This document shows positions 33,301-41,184 of a stretch of DNA of 42,260 nt, piece after piece. The first letter of the stretch is position 1. Each line of letters opens with the position of its first letter. The stretch spans positions 1 to 42,260 of the forward strand of contig JAJFFU010000046.1 of the NCBI GenBank assembly GCA_021776465.1, read 5' to 3'. The notes beneath the pieces are model-generated. The model worked only from the letters and a program-made list of their open reading frames with translations. It made no database searches and was not told where the DNA came from. Made by a program: the position numbers and the translations under genes. Source of the stretch: Parvularculaceae bacterium (GTDB lineage Bacteria; Pseudomonadota; Alphaproteobacteria; Caulobacterales; Parvularculaceae).

Positions 33301-34404
33301 ATGTTGAAGTCGCTCTTTATCGCCCTGATCGCCCTCGCCGCCGCAACGAATGCAGCGCTGGCGGAATCGCGCATCAAAGACCTGACCAATGTGGAAGGCG
33401 TGCGCGAGAACATGTTGATCGGCTACGGCCTTGTCGTCGGCCTCGACGGGTCCGGCGATCGCATCCGCAACACGCCCTTCACGCGCGAAAGCCTGATCTC
33501 AATGCTTGAGCGAATGGGCGTCAATATTCGCTCCGAAGCTCTCGATACAGATAATATCGCCGCTGTTATGGTAACAGCGAACCTGCCGGCCTTTGCGACC
33601 CAGGGCACGCATCTCGACATTTCCGTCAGCGCAATGGGCGACGCAGAGTCGCTGCGCGGTGGTGTTCTCCTCGTAACTCCGCTCTACGGCGCCGATGGCG
33701 AAGTCTACGCTGTCGCACAAGGGTCCGTCGCCGTCAGCGGTTTTGCCGCTCGCGGCGATGCAGCCACCGTGACGCGCGGCGTGCCGACCAACGGGCGCAT
33801 CGCCAATGGCGCCGTCGTGGAGCGCGAGATCAGTTTCGATTTTGCGAACCGCCAATCGATAAAACTCGCCCTGCGCAATCCTGATTTTACAACGGCCCAA
33901 CGCATCGCCGCCGCCATTAACGCACGCCTCGGCGGCCGCGCCGCGACCGTCGCCGATCCGGGCACGGTCCGATTGGCGCGCCCGGCGTCTTTTGACGGCG
34001 ATATGGTCGCCGTTCTCAGTGCGATCGAAGGACTGCGCGTCGAGCCGGACAAAGCCGCGAAGGTGATTATCGACGAAGCCTCGGGCGTCATCGTGATGGG
34101 AAGTGATGTGCGCGTCTCAACGGTTGCCATCGCACAAGGCTCCTTGACAGTTTCAATATCGGAAACGCCGCAAGTCAGCCAACCAAGCCCGTTTTCTGAA
34201 ACCGGCCGCACCGTCGTCGTACCGCGCACCACCGCCGGCGTCGACGAAGCCCCGGCGCAACTGACCATCGTTGACGGCGGCGTTCGCCTGTCGAACCTCG
34301 TTGACGGGTTGAACGCGCTTGGCGTGCCGCCCCGCGATATGATCGCCATCTTGCAGGCGATCAAAGCGGCCGGCGCATTGCAAGCCGACATCGAAGTGCT
34401 CTGA
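33301..34404 (+). CDS. flgI: Flagellar P-ring protein FlgI
   Basis: FlgI forms the periplasmic P-ring around the flagellar rod. I start at the ATG at 33301, giving 367 residues with a Sec signal peptide (MLKSLFIALIALAAATNAALA); the frame is open further upstream but covers the promoter. The mature protein begins ESRIKDLTNVEGVRENMLIG and contains YGLVVGLDGSGD and PFTRESLISMLERMGV, the standard FlgI pattern, ending LQADIEVL. Its TGA shares one base with the next ATG. Confidence 0.96.
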   Translation: MLKSLFIALIALAAATNAALAESRIKDLTNVEGVRENMLIGYGLVVGLDGSGDRIRNTPFTRESLISMLERMGVNIRSEALDTDNIAAVMVTANLPAFATQGTHLDISVSAMGDAESLRGGVLLVTPLYGADGEVYAVAQGSVAVSGFAARGDAATVTRGVPTNGRIANGAVVEREISFDFANRQSIKLALRNPDFTTAQRIAAAINARLGGRAATVADPGTVRLARPASFDGDMVAVLSAIEGLRVEPDKAAKVIIDEASGVIVMGSDVRVSTVAIAQGSLTVSISETPQVSQPSPFSETGRTVVVPRTTAGVDEAPAQLTIVDGGVRLSNLVDGLNALGVPPRDMIAILQAIKAAGALQADIEVL

Positions 34405-34718
34405 TGGAACACCTCGCCGCCATATCAGCGACCGCGTCCTCGCTCGGACCACGCGAGACCGCCGTCATTGAGCGCAAAGCGCAAGAATTCGAAGCGCTAA
34501 TGCTCGCCGAACTTTTAAAGCCCATGTTTGAAAGCGCCAAAGCGCCGAGCCTTTTTGGTGGTGACGGCGCGGAACAATCCATCTTCGGCGCCATGCTTCA
34601 GGAAAAATACGCCGAGGCCATGGCCGAACGCGGCGGCATCGGGATCGCCGATCAGGTGAAAGCCGCCTTAATCGACATGCAAGCGCAGACACAATTCGGG
34701 GAAGGAAATATCTCGTGA
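34404..34718 (+). CDS. Rod-binding protein, CheL / FlgJ N-terminal type
   Basis: This 104-residue protein corresponds to the rod-binding N-terminal domain of FlgJ without the muramidase domain. The central pattern KAQEFEALMLAELLKPMF is followed by EQSIFGAMLQEKYAEAMAERGGIGIADQV in two parts. Alphaproteobacteria carry this short form, called CheL in some species, next to flgI. It starts on the last base of the flgI stop and overlaps the next gene by four bases (GTGA). Confidence 0.88.
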   Translation: MEHLAAISATASSLGPRETAVIERKAQEFEALMLAELLKPMFESAKAPSLFGGDGAEQSIFGAMLQEKYAEAMAERGGIGIADQVKAALIDMQAQTQFGEGNIS

Positions 34719-35143
34719 ATGAAGACCCTATTGATCCGGCTGCGCGCGTTCGCGCATTAATGGATATCACCCAATCGCTGAGTGCAATTTTTGCGCAGGA
34801 AAACGAATTGCTGGAAACGCAGCGACCGCGGGAAATTGCGCCGCTACAGGCGGAAAAAGCCCGCCTCGCCGCCGCCTATGCGCAATCAATCCGTGATGTC
34901 GCGCAAAACCGCGCTGTCGTTCAGTCAGCCGAAAGCGGTCTTCTTGCTGAACTGCGGGAAATAACCACTTCGTTTGAAGCGCGCGCATCGCGCCAGCGCG
35001 CCTTGCTGGAGGGCGCGGCAAAAGCCGGCGAAGGCGTCATCAAAGCCATCGCCGATGAAGCCGCCGCGCAACAGCAATCACAAGGATACGGTCCGAAGAC
35101 GACGCCGAAACCGGCGCCGATCTCCGTGAACGAAAACGCCTAA
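34715..35143 (+). CDS. flbY: FlbY/FlgN-like flagellar protein
   Basis: This 142-residue helical protein starts at GTG 34715, overlapping the FlgJ-type gene by four bases. A long coiled-coil-like helix pair (about 10-115) with RVRALMDITQSLSAIFAQEN and then a flexible Pro/Lys tail resembles FlbY of Caulobacter, which lies in the same place after flgI. An FlgN-type hook-filament junction chaperone role is likely but not proven. The end overlaps the convergent YbjN-like gene by four bases. Confidence 0.75.
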   Translation: MNEDPIDPAARVRALMDITQSLSAIFAQENELLETQRPREIAPLQAEKARLAAAYAQSIRDVAQNRAVVQSAESGLLAELREITTSFEARASRQRALLEGAAKAGEGVIKAIADEAAAQQQSQGYGPKTTPKPAPISVNENA

Positions 35144-35841
35144 GGCTGAGCAGGCGTCGTAAACGCTACATTGCCCGTATTATTGATCGCCGAAGCGATT
35201 GCGCCTTTTATCGAATAGGGCCCAATTGCAGCGGTCGCCGACGCATCACGCGCTGACAAAAGATTGCCGGTCTTCGGCCGCGCTGTTTCGCTCTGCGTCG
35301 CTGACATTGAAACCGATGTTTGCTCATTGGGTGCGCCGGCCATAAATTGATCAAGGTCTGCGAGAAAGAGCACGATCACGAATTGCATGTTGCCGGGCGA
35401 AACGCCGCCGCTCAAATATTGCTGCACCCCGAAGATCACCGCATTTTGATCGGCGACATTGATCGCCTTTGATACGGCAGATTCCAGATTGTACCGGTTG
35501 AGATCTTCATATGCGAGGCCAGCGTTGGAAAATCCAGCGTAGCTCGACACGCCTTCACAGTCCGTACCGGCAAGAGGGTCGGCGCAGGCAAATAGCGTCA
35601 CCAGAAATTGCCCGCCGCTCTCGGTCGTCGCCATGATCGTATAGGCGCTGTCATCGCCTTCCTCGAATGGCTCAACAGTGATCGCCAAAGGTTCAAGGAC
35701 CCCGGCGATATCGGCGGCGCTCGCCTTCTCGATTTTCGCCGGCGCGAGCAATTGTGCGTTCGCCGCCGGCTGCGCCTGTGCATTGGATGCAATAATCGCG
35801 GCGGCGGCAAAAACCGCCGTTATTTTCAACAAGATACTCAT
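35140..35841 (-). CDS. Secreted YbjN-like protein
   Basis: This 233-residue protein has a signal peptide (about 1-23, ending SNAQA). The central part GGQFLVTLFACAD, SSYAGFSNAGLAYEDLNRYN and the following NVADQNAVIFGVQQYLSGGV follow the bacterial YbjN-domain order, with two cysteines (in FACAD and TDCEG) that may bond in the periplasm. A low-complexity Ser/Thr/Ala tail closes the protein. YbjN proteins are associated with stress and envelope control, with no defined reaction. It faces the flagellar genes tail to tail. Confidence 0.6.
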   Translation of the reverse strand: MSILLKITAVFAAAAIIASNAQAQPAANAQLLAPAKIEKASAADIAGVLEPLAITVEPFEEGDDSAYTIMATTESGGQFLVTLFACADPLAGTDCEGVSSYAGFSNAGLAYEDLNRYNLESAVSKAINVADQNAVIFGVQQYLSGGVSPGNMQFVIVLFLADLDQFMAGAPNEQTSVSMSATQSETARPKTGNLLSARDASATAAIGPYSIKGAIASAINNTGNVAFTTPAQP

Positions 35842-35999
35842 GAACCCCTCAACTCAATTGACTACTGGCTGAGGACGCTATCAGGAATTCGCCAGCCGGG
35901 CAAAAGCGCGAGCCGGCGCTGTCTCGCAATTGCGCTCTCCTCCTACACATCGCCACAATTCTTGGATATCATCACCGCCGTCATAGTGGGATTGTACTG

Positions 36000-36938
36000 G
36001 TGAAAATTTCGGCGCGCGGCATTGAACTGATCAAACAATTCGAAGGTCTGGAGCTTGAGGCCTATCAAGATATCGCCGGCGTCTGGACGATCGGCTACGG
36101 CCACACCGGCGCTGATGTCGAGCCCGGCATGCGAATATCGGAACGCGACGCCGACGCGCTCTTGCAGCGAGACCTGAAACCACGCGAAAATTCTGTCGAT
36201 AGCCTTACCAAGGTCGATCTCAACCAGAACGAATTCGACGCCCTTGTGAGCTTTATCTACAATGTTGGCGCGGACGCTTATCGCGGTTCTACGGCGCGGC
36301 GACGTCTCAATCGCAATGACCGAATGGGCGCAGCGGATGCATTGACCTGGTGGAATAAAGCGACCGTCGGCGGCGTCCTTCGCGAGGTCGCCGGCCTGAC
36401 GCGTCGGCGCGCGGCCGAACGCGCGGTTTTTCTGACGCCGTCTAATCCGCCAATCGTCCGTGAGCCGAACAACATCAACGACAATTCCCGCGTTACGCCG
36501 GTTGAGGATGCGCCCCGCCGCGACAACATTGCCGAGAGCCGCACCGTTCAAGGTGCGACCGTCGCCGGCGGCGCCGGCGTCGCCGCCTCCACCATGGGCC
36601 GCGACAGCGCCGAGGAGCTTGACCAGGTCGAGACCAACATTGAAACCGGGCGCGGCGTCACCGAAGACCCGTCCGCGGGTGAGGGCTCAACGCCGCCGCG
36701 CAGCCAGGTTGATGACGACATCATTGTTGAAACCGACGATGGCAGCATCGGCGCCGAAGACGAGACGGCGGAGCATGGGGAAATCATTCTCGACGACACC
36801 ATGCAACAGCGCCCGTCAAAACATCAGGTTCACGCCGTCGAAGCGCAGGTGCAGTTTGCCCTGCTTGTTCTTATTGTCTTAGCGGTCTTGTTTGTATTCA
36901 TTGCGCGGTTCGATGATTGGCGGAATTACCGCCGATAA
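36000..36938 (+). CDS. Phage-type GH24 lysozyme with C-terminal membrane anchor
   Basis: This 312-residue protein starts at GTG 36000 with a weak GGGA upstream. Residues 1-145 form a T4-type (GH24) lysozyme, with the catalytic triad Glu15, Asp24 and Thr30 in QFEGLELEAYQDIAGVWT and then IGYGHT. A Thr/Asp/Glu-rich linker (about 150-275) is followed by a single span (about 284-303) and a short basic tail. No signal peptide precedes the enzyme, so if the anchor is simple the enzyme faces the cytoplasm, unless exported another way. No holin or other phage gene is adjacent. It may be a domesticated wall enzyme. Confidence 0.85.
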   Translation: MKISARGIELIKQFEGLELEAYQDIAGVWTIGYGHTGADVEPGMRISERDADALLQRDLKPRENSVDSLTKVDLNQNEFDALVSFIYNVGADAYRGSTARRRLNRNDRMGAADALTWWNKATVGGVLREVAGLTRRRAAERAVFLTPSNPPIVREPNNINDNSRVTPVEDAPRRDNIAESRTVQGATVAGGAGVAASTMGRDSAEELDQVETNIETGRGVTEDPSAGEGSTPPRSQVDDDIIVETDDGSIGAEDETAEHGEIILDDTMQQRPSKHQVHAVEAQVQFALLVLIVLAVLFVFIARFDDWRNYRR

Positions 36939-37811
36939 TTATCGACGCGCGCACCGCATGAACAAAATGCGTAATTGCCCTGATTTCAGCGCTTCATACC
37001 GTTCGGCCCAGAGCCGGGCGTGCTCGGCCATGGCGCGCAACATCTCTGCGCGCAGATCGGCATCGTCAATATTTCCGATTGCATCATAGATGCGCCGCCA
37101 ATTTGACCAAGCTTCAGCGATGATCGGCAAAAACGCCGGCGTATCGTCCCCCGCCTCCTCAACGACAAAGCCGGCTGCGCGCAAAATTTCGCGATACTCG
37201 CTTTCGGTTTTTGGCATCGTACCGGCGCCAGCAGAAAAACACTTGGGTAACCGGGCGCCTTTTCGAACAACGGCAAAATCAGCGAACACAGCTTTTGCGC
37301 CAACGTCCAGAAGCTCAGCGGCAAACTCGGCGAATACGACCGGGTTTGTGTCACCGTTTAACTGGAAGAAAGATATCGCGCCATCGGCGCAGGATTTGTT
37401 GATCCGGCCCATGGCCTCGCCGTAAGGCGTCAGGTTTTTAGCGACGGCGGAACTGGACTGGGTGAACCCCTTCGCCTTCCATCGCGTTCCATGATCGAGA
37501 TCTCGCAAGGGACCGCCGGCGCCGGCGCCAAAAATGACGACACTCGACTTTACGGGCAGACCCAGCATCCGCGCATAGCGCATCGTGTACGTCGGCGAGC
37601 CCGGCTCAAGGCGGCCAGCACCCCATATCGCCTCGGCGACAATCTCGCGGGCCGGCCGGCCGGACGCGCCGCCGATCGGCAGCCTAGCCTGAAGGGCCGC
37701 GCGTTCTGCGGCCTCATCAAAAGCGTAGCCTTCCCACCATGCATAAAACCGCCGGCTCGCCAGCGCGAGCCGCGCGCCCGTGCCCGGTAGTTTGGCAGTT
37801 GTAGCGGTCAT
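36939..37811 (-). CDS. SAM-dependent methyltransferase-like protein
   Basis: This 290-residue protein has a putative SAM-binding loop VVIFGAGAGGPLRDL at about residues 90-104, preceded by a long helical N-terminal part (RRFYAWWEGYAFD). Further along, GAISFFQLNGDTNPVVF and KAVFADFAVVRKG occupy places expected for later methyltransferase strands. The end, AERYEALKSGQLRILFMRCARR, is typical of an alphaproteobacterial group I know only as methyltransferase-like. Catalytic specificity cannot be given. It is convergent with the lysozyme gene, ending right after its stop. Confidence 0.6.
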   Translation of the reverse strand: MTATTAKLPGTGARLALASRRFYAWWEGYAFDEAAERAALQARLPIGGASGRPAREIVAEAIWGAGRLEPGSPTYTMRYARMLGLPVKSSVVIFGAGAGGPLRDLDHGTRWKAKGFTQSSSAVAKNLTPYGEAMGRINKSCADGAISFFQLNGDTNPVVFAEFAAELLDVGAKAVFADFAVVRKGARLPKCFSAGAGTMPKTESEYREILRAAGFVVEEAGDDTPAFLPIIAEAWSNWRRIYDAIGNIDDADLRAEMLRAMAEHARLWAERYEALKSGQLRILFMRCARR

Positions 37812-38121
37812 TCAATCTTCCAGATTGCAGCGGTTGCAATTTCTACGGAAAATCTAGGCGCTTGATGGCTGACAAATCGTTAAATACGCCGCTCACGGAT
37901 ATTTCTTAATGAGCGGTTAAGGTCACACTTTCGAGAGCTTGCAATGCTTCGCCTGAATGGGCCGCGACAACACGCTTGTAATGCCGGGACCGTGCGGCGC
38001 ACGGAACCCGGAATCCATGGCGCTGCCATTAATCGTGTAATGCGGATGTGATGTTGTACTATGGGTTCCGGGTTCGTGACGTTGTCACGCCCCGGAATGA
38101 CGTTGATTTCGTCCCACAGGT
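37812..38121. other. Intergenic region dominated by an inverted-repeat element
   Basis: These 310 bp lie between the methyltransferase-like gene and the glycosylase-family gene, both on the minus strand. The first 165 bp hold the likely promoter of the former, but I found no clear hexamers. The rest is the inverted-repeat element described separately. No gene was found. Confidence 0.6.
37980..38098. repeat. Inverted-repeat element with hairpin-tipped arms
   Basis: The two arms are at 37980-38018 and 38061-38098. Each contains its own 6-bp hairpin: CCGTGC-GGC-GCACGG in the left and CGTGAC-GTT-GTCACG in the right, with different stem sequences. The flanking arm parts (for example GGAACCCGGAATCCAT against the complement of ATGGGTTCCGGGTTC) pair with each other across a 42-bp centre. 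The whole could fold as a long hairpin with two side arms. This is the layout of a non-coding mobile palindromic repeat of the REP/MITE kind. Confidence 0.8.
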
Positions 38122-38724
38122 CTACGCCATCAGCCGCTTCACCCGCCGTCGAAGCGTCGGCAGGACATCACTTTCAAACCACGGATTTTTCTTCAACCAC
38201 GCATTGTTGCGCCATGACGGATGCGGCGTCGGGAAATAATCCGGCGCAAAGTCGCGCCATGATTTAACGGTGTCCGTCAGGTTCTTCGATGCGCCGGTCT
38301 CAAGGTGCCATTTTTGCGCATAACCGCCGACAAGGATCGCGGTCTCTATATTCGGCAGCGCGTCCATGAGTTGCGCACGCCAGGCTCGCGGGCATTCCTT
38401 GCGCGGCGGCAGGTCGCCGCCTTTCGCGTCATTGCCGGGAAAACAAAATCCCATAGGGACAATGGCGAGCTTTTTCGGATCGTAAAACGCCTCGCGCGTC
38501 ACGCCCATCCACTCACGCAACCGGTCGCCGGAAGGATCGTTAAACGGGATACCGGTTTGATGAACAAGATTGCCCGGCGCCTGACCGAAGATCGCAATGC
38601 GTGCGCCGCGGGACGCTTGCACAATCGGGCGCGGCGCATGCGGTAACGCCGCCTTGTCTGGCGCATCGAGACAAATCCGGCAGGCGCGGATATCTTTCAG
38701 CAATGGCGCTAGCGCACGCGGCAT
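38122..38724 (-). CDS. Uracil-DNA glycosylase family protein
   Basis: This 200-residue protein of the uracil-DNA glycosylase superfamily opens with LLKDIRACRICLDAP, and carries the motif-1 stretch IAIFGQAPGNLVHQTGIPF, DPSGDRLREWMGV, then MGFCFPGNDAKGGDLPPRKEC and the motif-2-like HPSWRNNAW near residue 170. The first two cysteines could be remains of a family-4-type cluster, but four clear ligands are not evident. It may excise uracil from DNA; activity is inferred from family. It is 14 bp after the glutathione transferase gene on the same strand. Confidence 0.85.
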   Translation of the reverse strand: MPRALAPLLKDIRACRICLDAPDKAALPHAPRPIVQASRGARIAIFGQAPGNLVHQTGIPFNDPSGDRLREWMGVTREAFYDPKKLAIVPMGFCFPGNDAKGGDLPPRKECPRAWRAQLMDALPNIETAILVGGYAQKWHLETGASKNLTDTVKSWRDFAPDYFPTPHPSWRNNAWLKKNPWFESDVLPTLRRRVKRLMA

Positions 38725-38738
38725 GAATGAAGTCTTCC

Positions 38739-39434
38739 CTATTTCGCGCGTTGTCCAAACAAGACTTTCTTTGCTTCTTCACTGTCTTGCAGCTTCATGC
38801 GTTTTTCCGCGCCAACCTGAAGCCCACGCACGACAGCCGGACGTGCAAGCATTTGTTCGCGCCAACGATGAAAATGCGGAAACTCGTCCAATGTAATCAG
38901 ATGCCGCTCCCATAGCGTGGTCCACGAAATAATCGCCATGTCTGCAATCGAATATTCGCTTCCGGCGACAAATTCGTGTACAGATAACCTTTTATTGAGC
39001 ACGCCATACAAACGATGCGCCTCGTTGGCATAGCGATCACGCGCATACGCGATTTCTTCCGGCGCATAATGGTGGAAATGATGCAGTTGCCCCAGCATTG
39101 GGCCGACGCCGCTCATTTGCCACATGAGCCACTCATCGACCTTGATGCGTGCGCGTTCGTCAGTTGGATAGAATTTTCCTGTTTTGCGGCCGAGATATTG
39201 CAGGATCGCCCCGGTTTCAAAAACCGACACAGGCGAGCCGGCAGGGCCATCCGGATCGACAATCGCCGGCATTCGGTTGTTGGGCGAAATTTCAAGAAAA
39301 TCCGGTTCGAACTGCTCGCCCGCGCCTATGTTGACGTAATTCACATTGTACGGGATTCCCGCCTCTTCCAGAAAAATTGTGACCTTCCAGCCATTTGGCG
39401 TTGGCCAGTAATAGAGCTCAATAGGCTTGGTCAT
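38739..39434 (-). CDS. Glutathione S-transferase, YfcG/YghU-like
   Basis: This 231-residue protein has a thioredoxin-like N-terminal domain (about 1-85: ELYYWPTPNGWKVTIFLEEA, then NNRMPAIVDPDG and the glutathione-binding SVFETGAILQYLG) and a helical C-terminal domain with FVAGSEYSIADMAIISW. The pattern fits the nu-class YfcG type, a disulfide-bond reductase, in which Thr or Asn near the start replaces the catalytic Ser/Cys. The ribosome site AAAAGGA lies 13 bases before the ATG. Confidence 0.92.
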   Translation of the reverse strand: MTKPIELYYWPTPNGWKVTIFLEEAGIPYNVNYVNIGAGEQFEPDFLEISPNNRMPAIVDPDGPAGSPVSVFETGAILQYLGRKTGKFYPTDERARIKVDEWLMWQMSGVGPMLGQLHHFHHYAPEEIAYARDRYANEAHRLYGVLNKRLSVHEFVAGSEYSIADMAIISWTTLWERHLITLDEFPHFHRWREQMLARPAVVRGLQVGAEKRMKLQDSEEAKKVLFGQRAK

Positions 39435-39615
39435 GTCCTGTTCCTTTTGCGCCTCGATCAGTCCAATCCATATAGGGCTCGTTGACTGCCTGAAAAGCGC
39501 ACAAATGCCCTACGCCGCCCCACAAACGCAATTGTGAAAGGCGATTAGCCGCCTTGCGGTTTGATACAGCCTGGCTTAATCGGCGACTACATTCACGCTG
39601 ACCAGGACCATTGTA

Positions 39616-41103
39616 ATGCTGCCGACGCCCCGCGCCGATCTTGTTGCGAATACGCTGGATTATGAAGTGACGCCGCTCGTCAAACCGACGGGCTTTCGCG
39701 AATATGACGCGCGCTGGGTTTTCGAAAAGGAAATCAACCTCCTCGGCATTCAGGCGCTGGGCGCAGGTCTCGGCACGCTGATCCATGAAATGGGCAAACC
39801 CCCGCGCATTGTCGTCGGCCATGATTTCCGGAGCTATTCGACGTCGATCAAACAGGCGCTGACAGTCGGCCTGATGAGCGCCGGCATCGAAGTCAACGAT
39901 ATTGGCCTGGCGCTGTCACCGGTTGCTTACTTCGCACAGTTTGAACTCGACATCCCGTGCGTCGCAATGGTGACGGCGAGCCACAATGAGAACGGATGGA
40001 CCGGCGTTAAAATGGGCGCCGCACGACCGTTGACATTCGGTCCCGATGAAATGGGTCGCCTCAAGGAAATTGTTCTTAACGGCGACTTTAAAGCGCAAGA
40101 GGGCGGCGCGTATAAATACATCACCGGCATTCGTGAGAAATATATCGCCGACATTGTTGAAGGCGTTTCGTTCAAGCGAAAGATGAAAGTCATCGCCGCC
40201 TGCGGCAACGGCACTGCGGGCGCATACGCCCCCGAGGCCCTTTCGCGCCTTGGGCTTGAAGTCGTTCCTATGGACGCCGATCTCGACCACACGTTTCCCC
40301 GCTACAATCCGAACCCGGAAGATATGGAAATGCTTCATGCGATGCAGGAAGCTGTCCGCGAACACGGCGCTGATGTCGCCCTCGGGTTTGACGGCGATGG
40401 CGATCGCTGCGGCGTCGTCGACAATGAAGGCAATGAAATTTTCGCCGACAAGATCGGCGTCATGATTGCGCGCGATCTCTCCGCCCTTCATAAAAACGCG
40501 CAATTCGTGGTCGACGTAAAATCTACGGGCCTGTTCATGACGGACCCGGTGCTCATCGAAAACGGCGCTAAGACCATGTATTGGAAAACGGGTCACTCCT
40601 ATATCAAGCGCAAGAGCCATGAGCTGGGGGCGCTGGCCGGCTTTGAAAAGTCCGGGCACTTCTTTTTCAATGACCCGATTGGGCGGGGATATGATGACGG
40701 TCTTGTCGCCGCCATCGCGCTCTTGCAGATGCTCGACCGAAACCCGGATAAAAACCTATCGGATTTGCGAAAGGCGCTGCCGAACACCTTCCAGTCGCCG
40801 ACCATGTCGCCCCATTGCGCCGATGAAGAAAAATACGGCGTTGTCGAAAAAGTCGTGGCGGCGCTGTCTGCGCGCAAAGACATCATCGGTCAGCCGGTCC
40901 GCGATATCGTGACCGTCAATGGCATTCGCATCACGGCAGAGGATGGCACGTGGGGTCTCGTTCGCGCCTCGTCAAACAAGCCAGAGTTGGTTGTGGTGGT
41001 CGAAAGCCCGGTTTCCGAGGCAAATATGAAGGCGATGTTCGCCGAACTTGACGCCGAGCTGCAAAAACACAGCGAAGTCGGCGACTACAACCAGAAAATA
41101 TAA
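39616..41103 (+). CDS. Phosphomannomutase/phosphoglucomutase (alpha-D-phosphohexomutase)
   Basis: This 495-residue enzyme interconverts 1- and 6-phosphates of mannose or glucose for exopolysaccharide and lipopolysaccharide precursors. The phosphoserine is Ser122 in MVTASHNENGWTG. The metal-binding loop is DGDGDRCG at 259-266. The sugar-binding loop is FEKSGHFFFND, and the phosphate-binding loop is RASSNKPELVVVVES near the C-terminus. The substrate preference cannot be read with certainty. A promoter-like TTGCGG, 17-bp spacer and TAATCG lies about 40 bp upstream. It is divergent from the glutathione transferase. Confidence 0.93.
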   Translation: MLPTPRADLVANTLDYEVTPLVKPTGFREYDARWVFEKEINLLGIQALGAGLGTLIHEMGKPPRIVVGHDFRSYSTSIKQALTVGLMSAGIEVNDIGLALSPVAYFAQFELDIPCVAMVTASHNENGWTGVKMGAARPLTFGPDEMGRLKEIVLNGDFKAQEGGAYKYITGIREKYIADIVEGVSFKRKMKVIAACGNGTAGAYAPEALSRLGLEVVPMDADLDHTFPRYNPNPEDMEMLHAMQEAVREHGADVALGFDGDGDRCGVVDNEGNEIFADKIGVMIARDLSALHKNAQFVVDVKSTGLFMTDPVLIENGAKTMYWKTGHSYIKRKSHELGALAGFEKSGHFFFNDPIGRGYDDGLVAAIALLQMLDRNPDKNLSDLRKALPNTFQSPTMSPHCADEEKYGVVEKVVAALSARKDIIGQPVRDIVTVNGIRITAEDGTWGLVRASSNKPELVVVVESPVSEANMKAMFAELDAELQKHSEVGDYNQKI

Positions 41104-41184
41104 GGCGGGATACTGCTTTTTCCCGTCGCGGCGCCACCGCGGTTCCCGTAAACTGGCGCCAACTGGAATTCGGAGTCCTCGCCC

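Noticed and set aside
33705-34412. 235-codon open frame on the minus strand
   Set aside because: It is antisense to flgI and low-complexity in composition.
36000-36938. Possible prophage remnant, because of the phage-type lysozyme
   Set aside because: No holin, structural, integrase or terminase genes surround it, and the membrane-anchored architecture differs from phage endolysins.
39916-40659. 247-codon open frame on the minus strand
   Set aside because: It is a shadow of the phosphohexomutase on the other strand, whose motifs are all intact; no family resemblance and no ribosome site.
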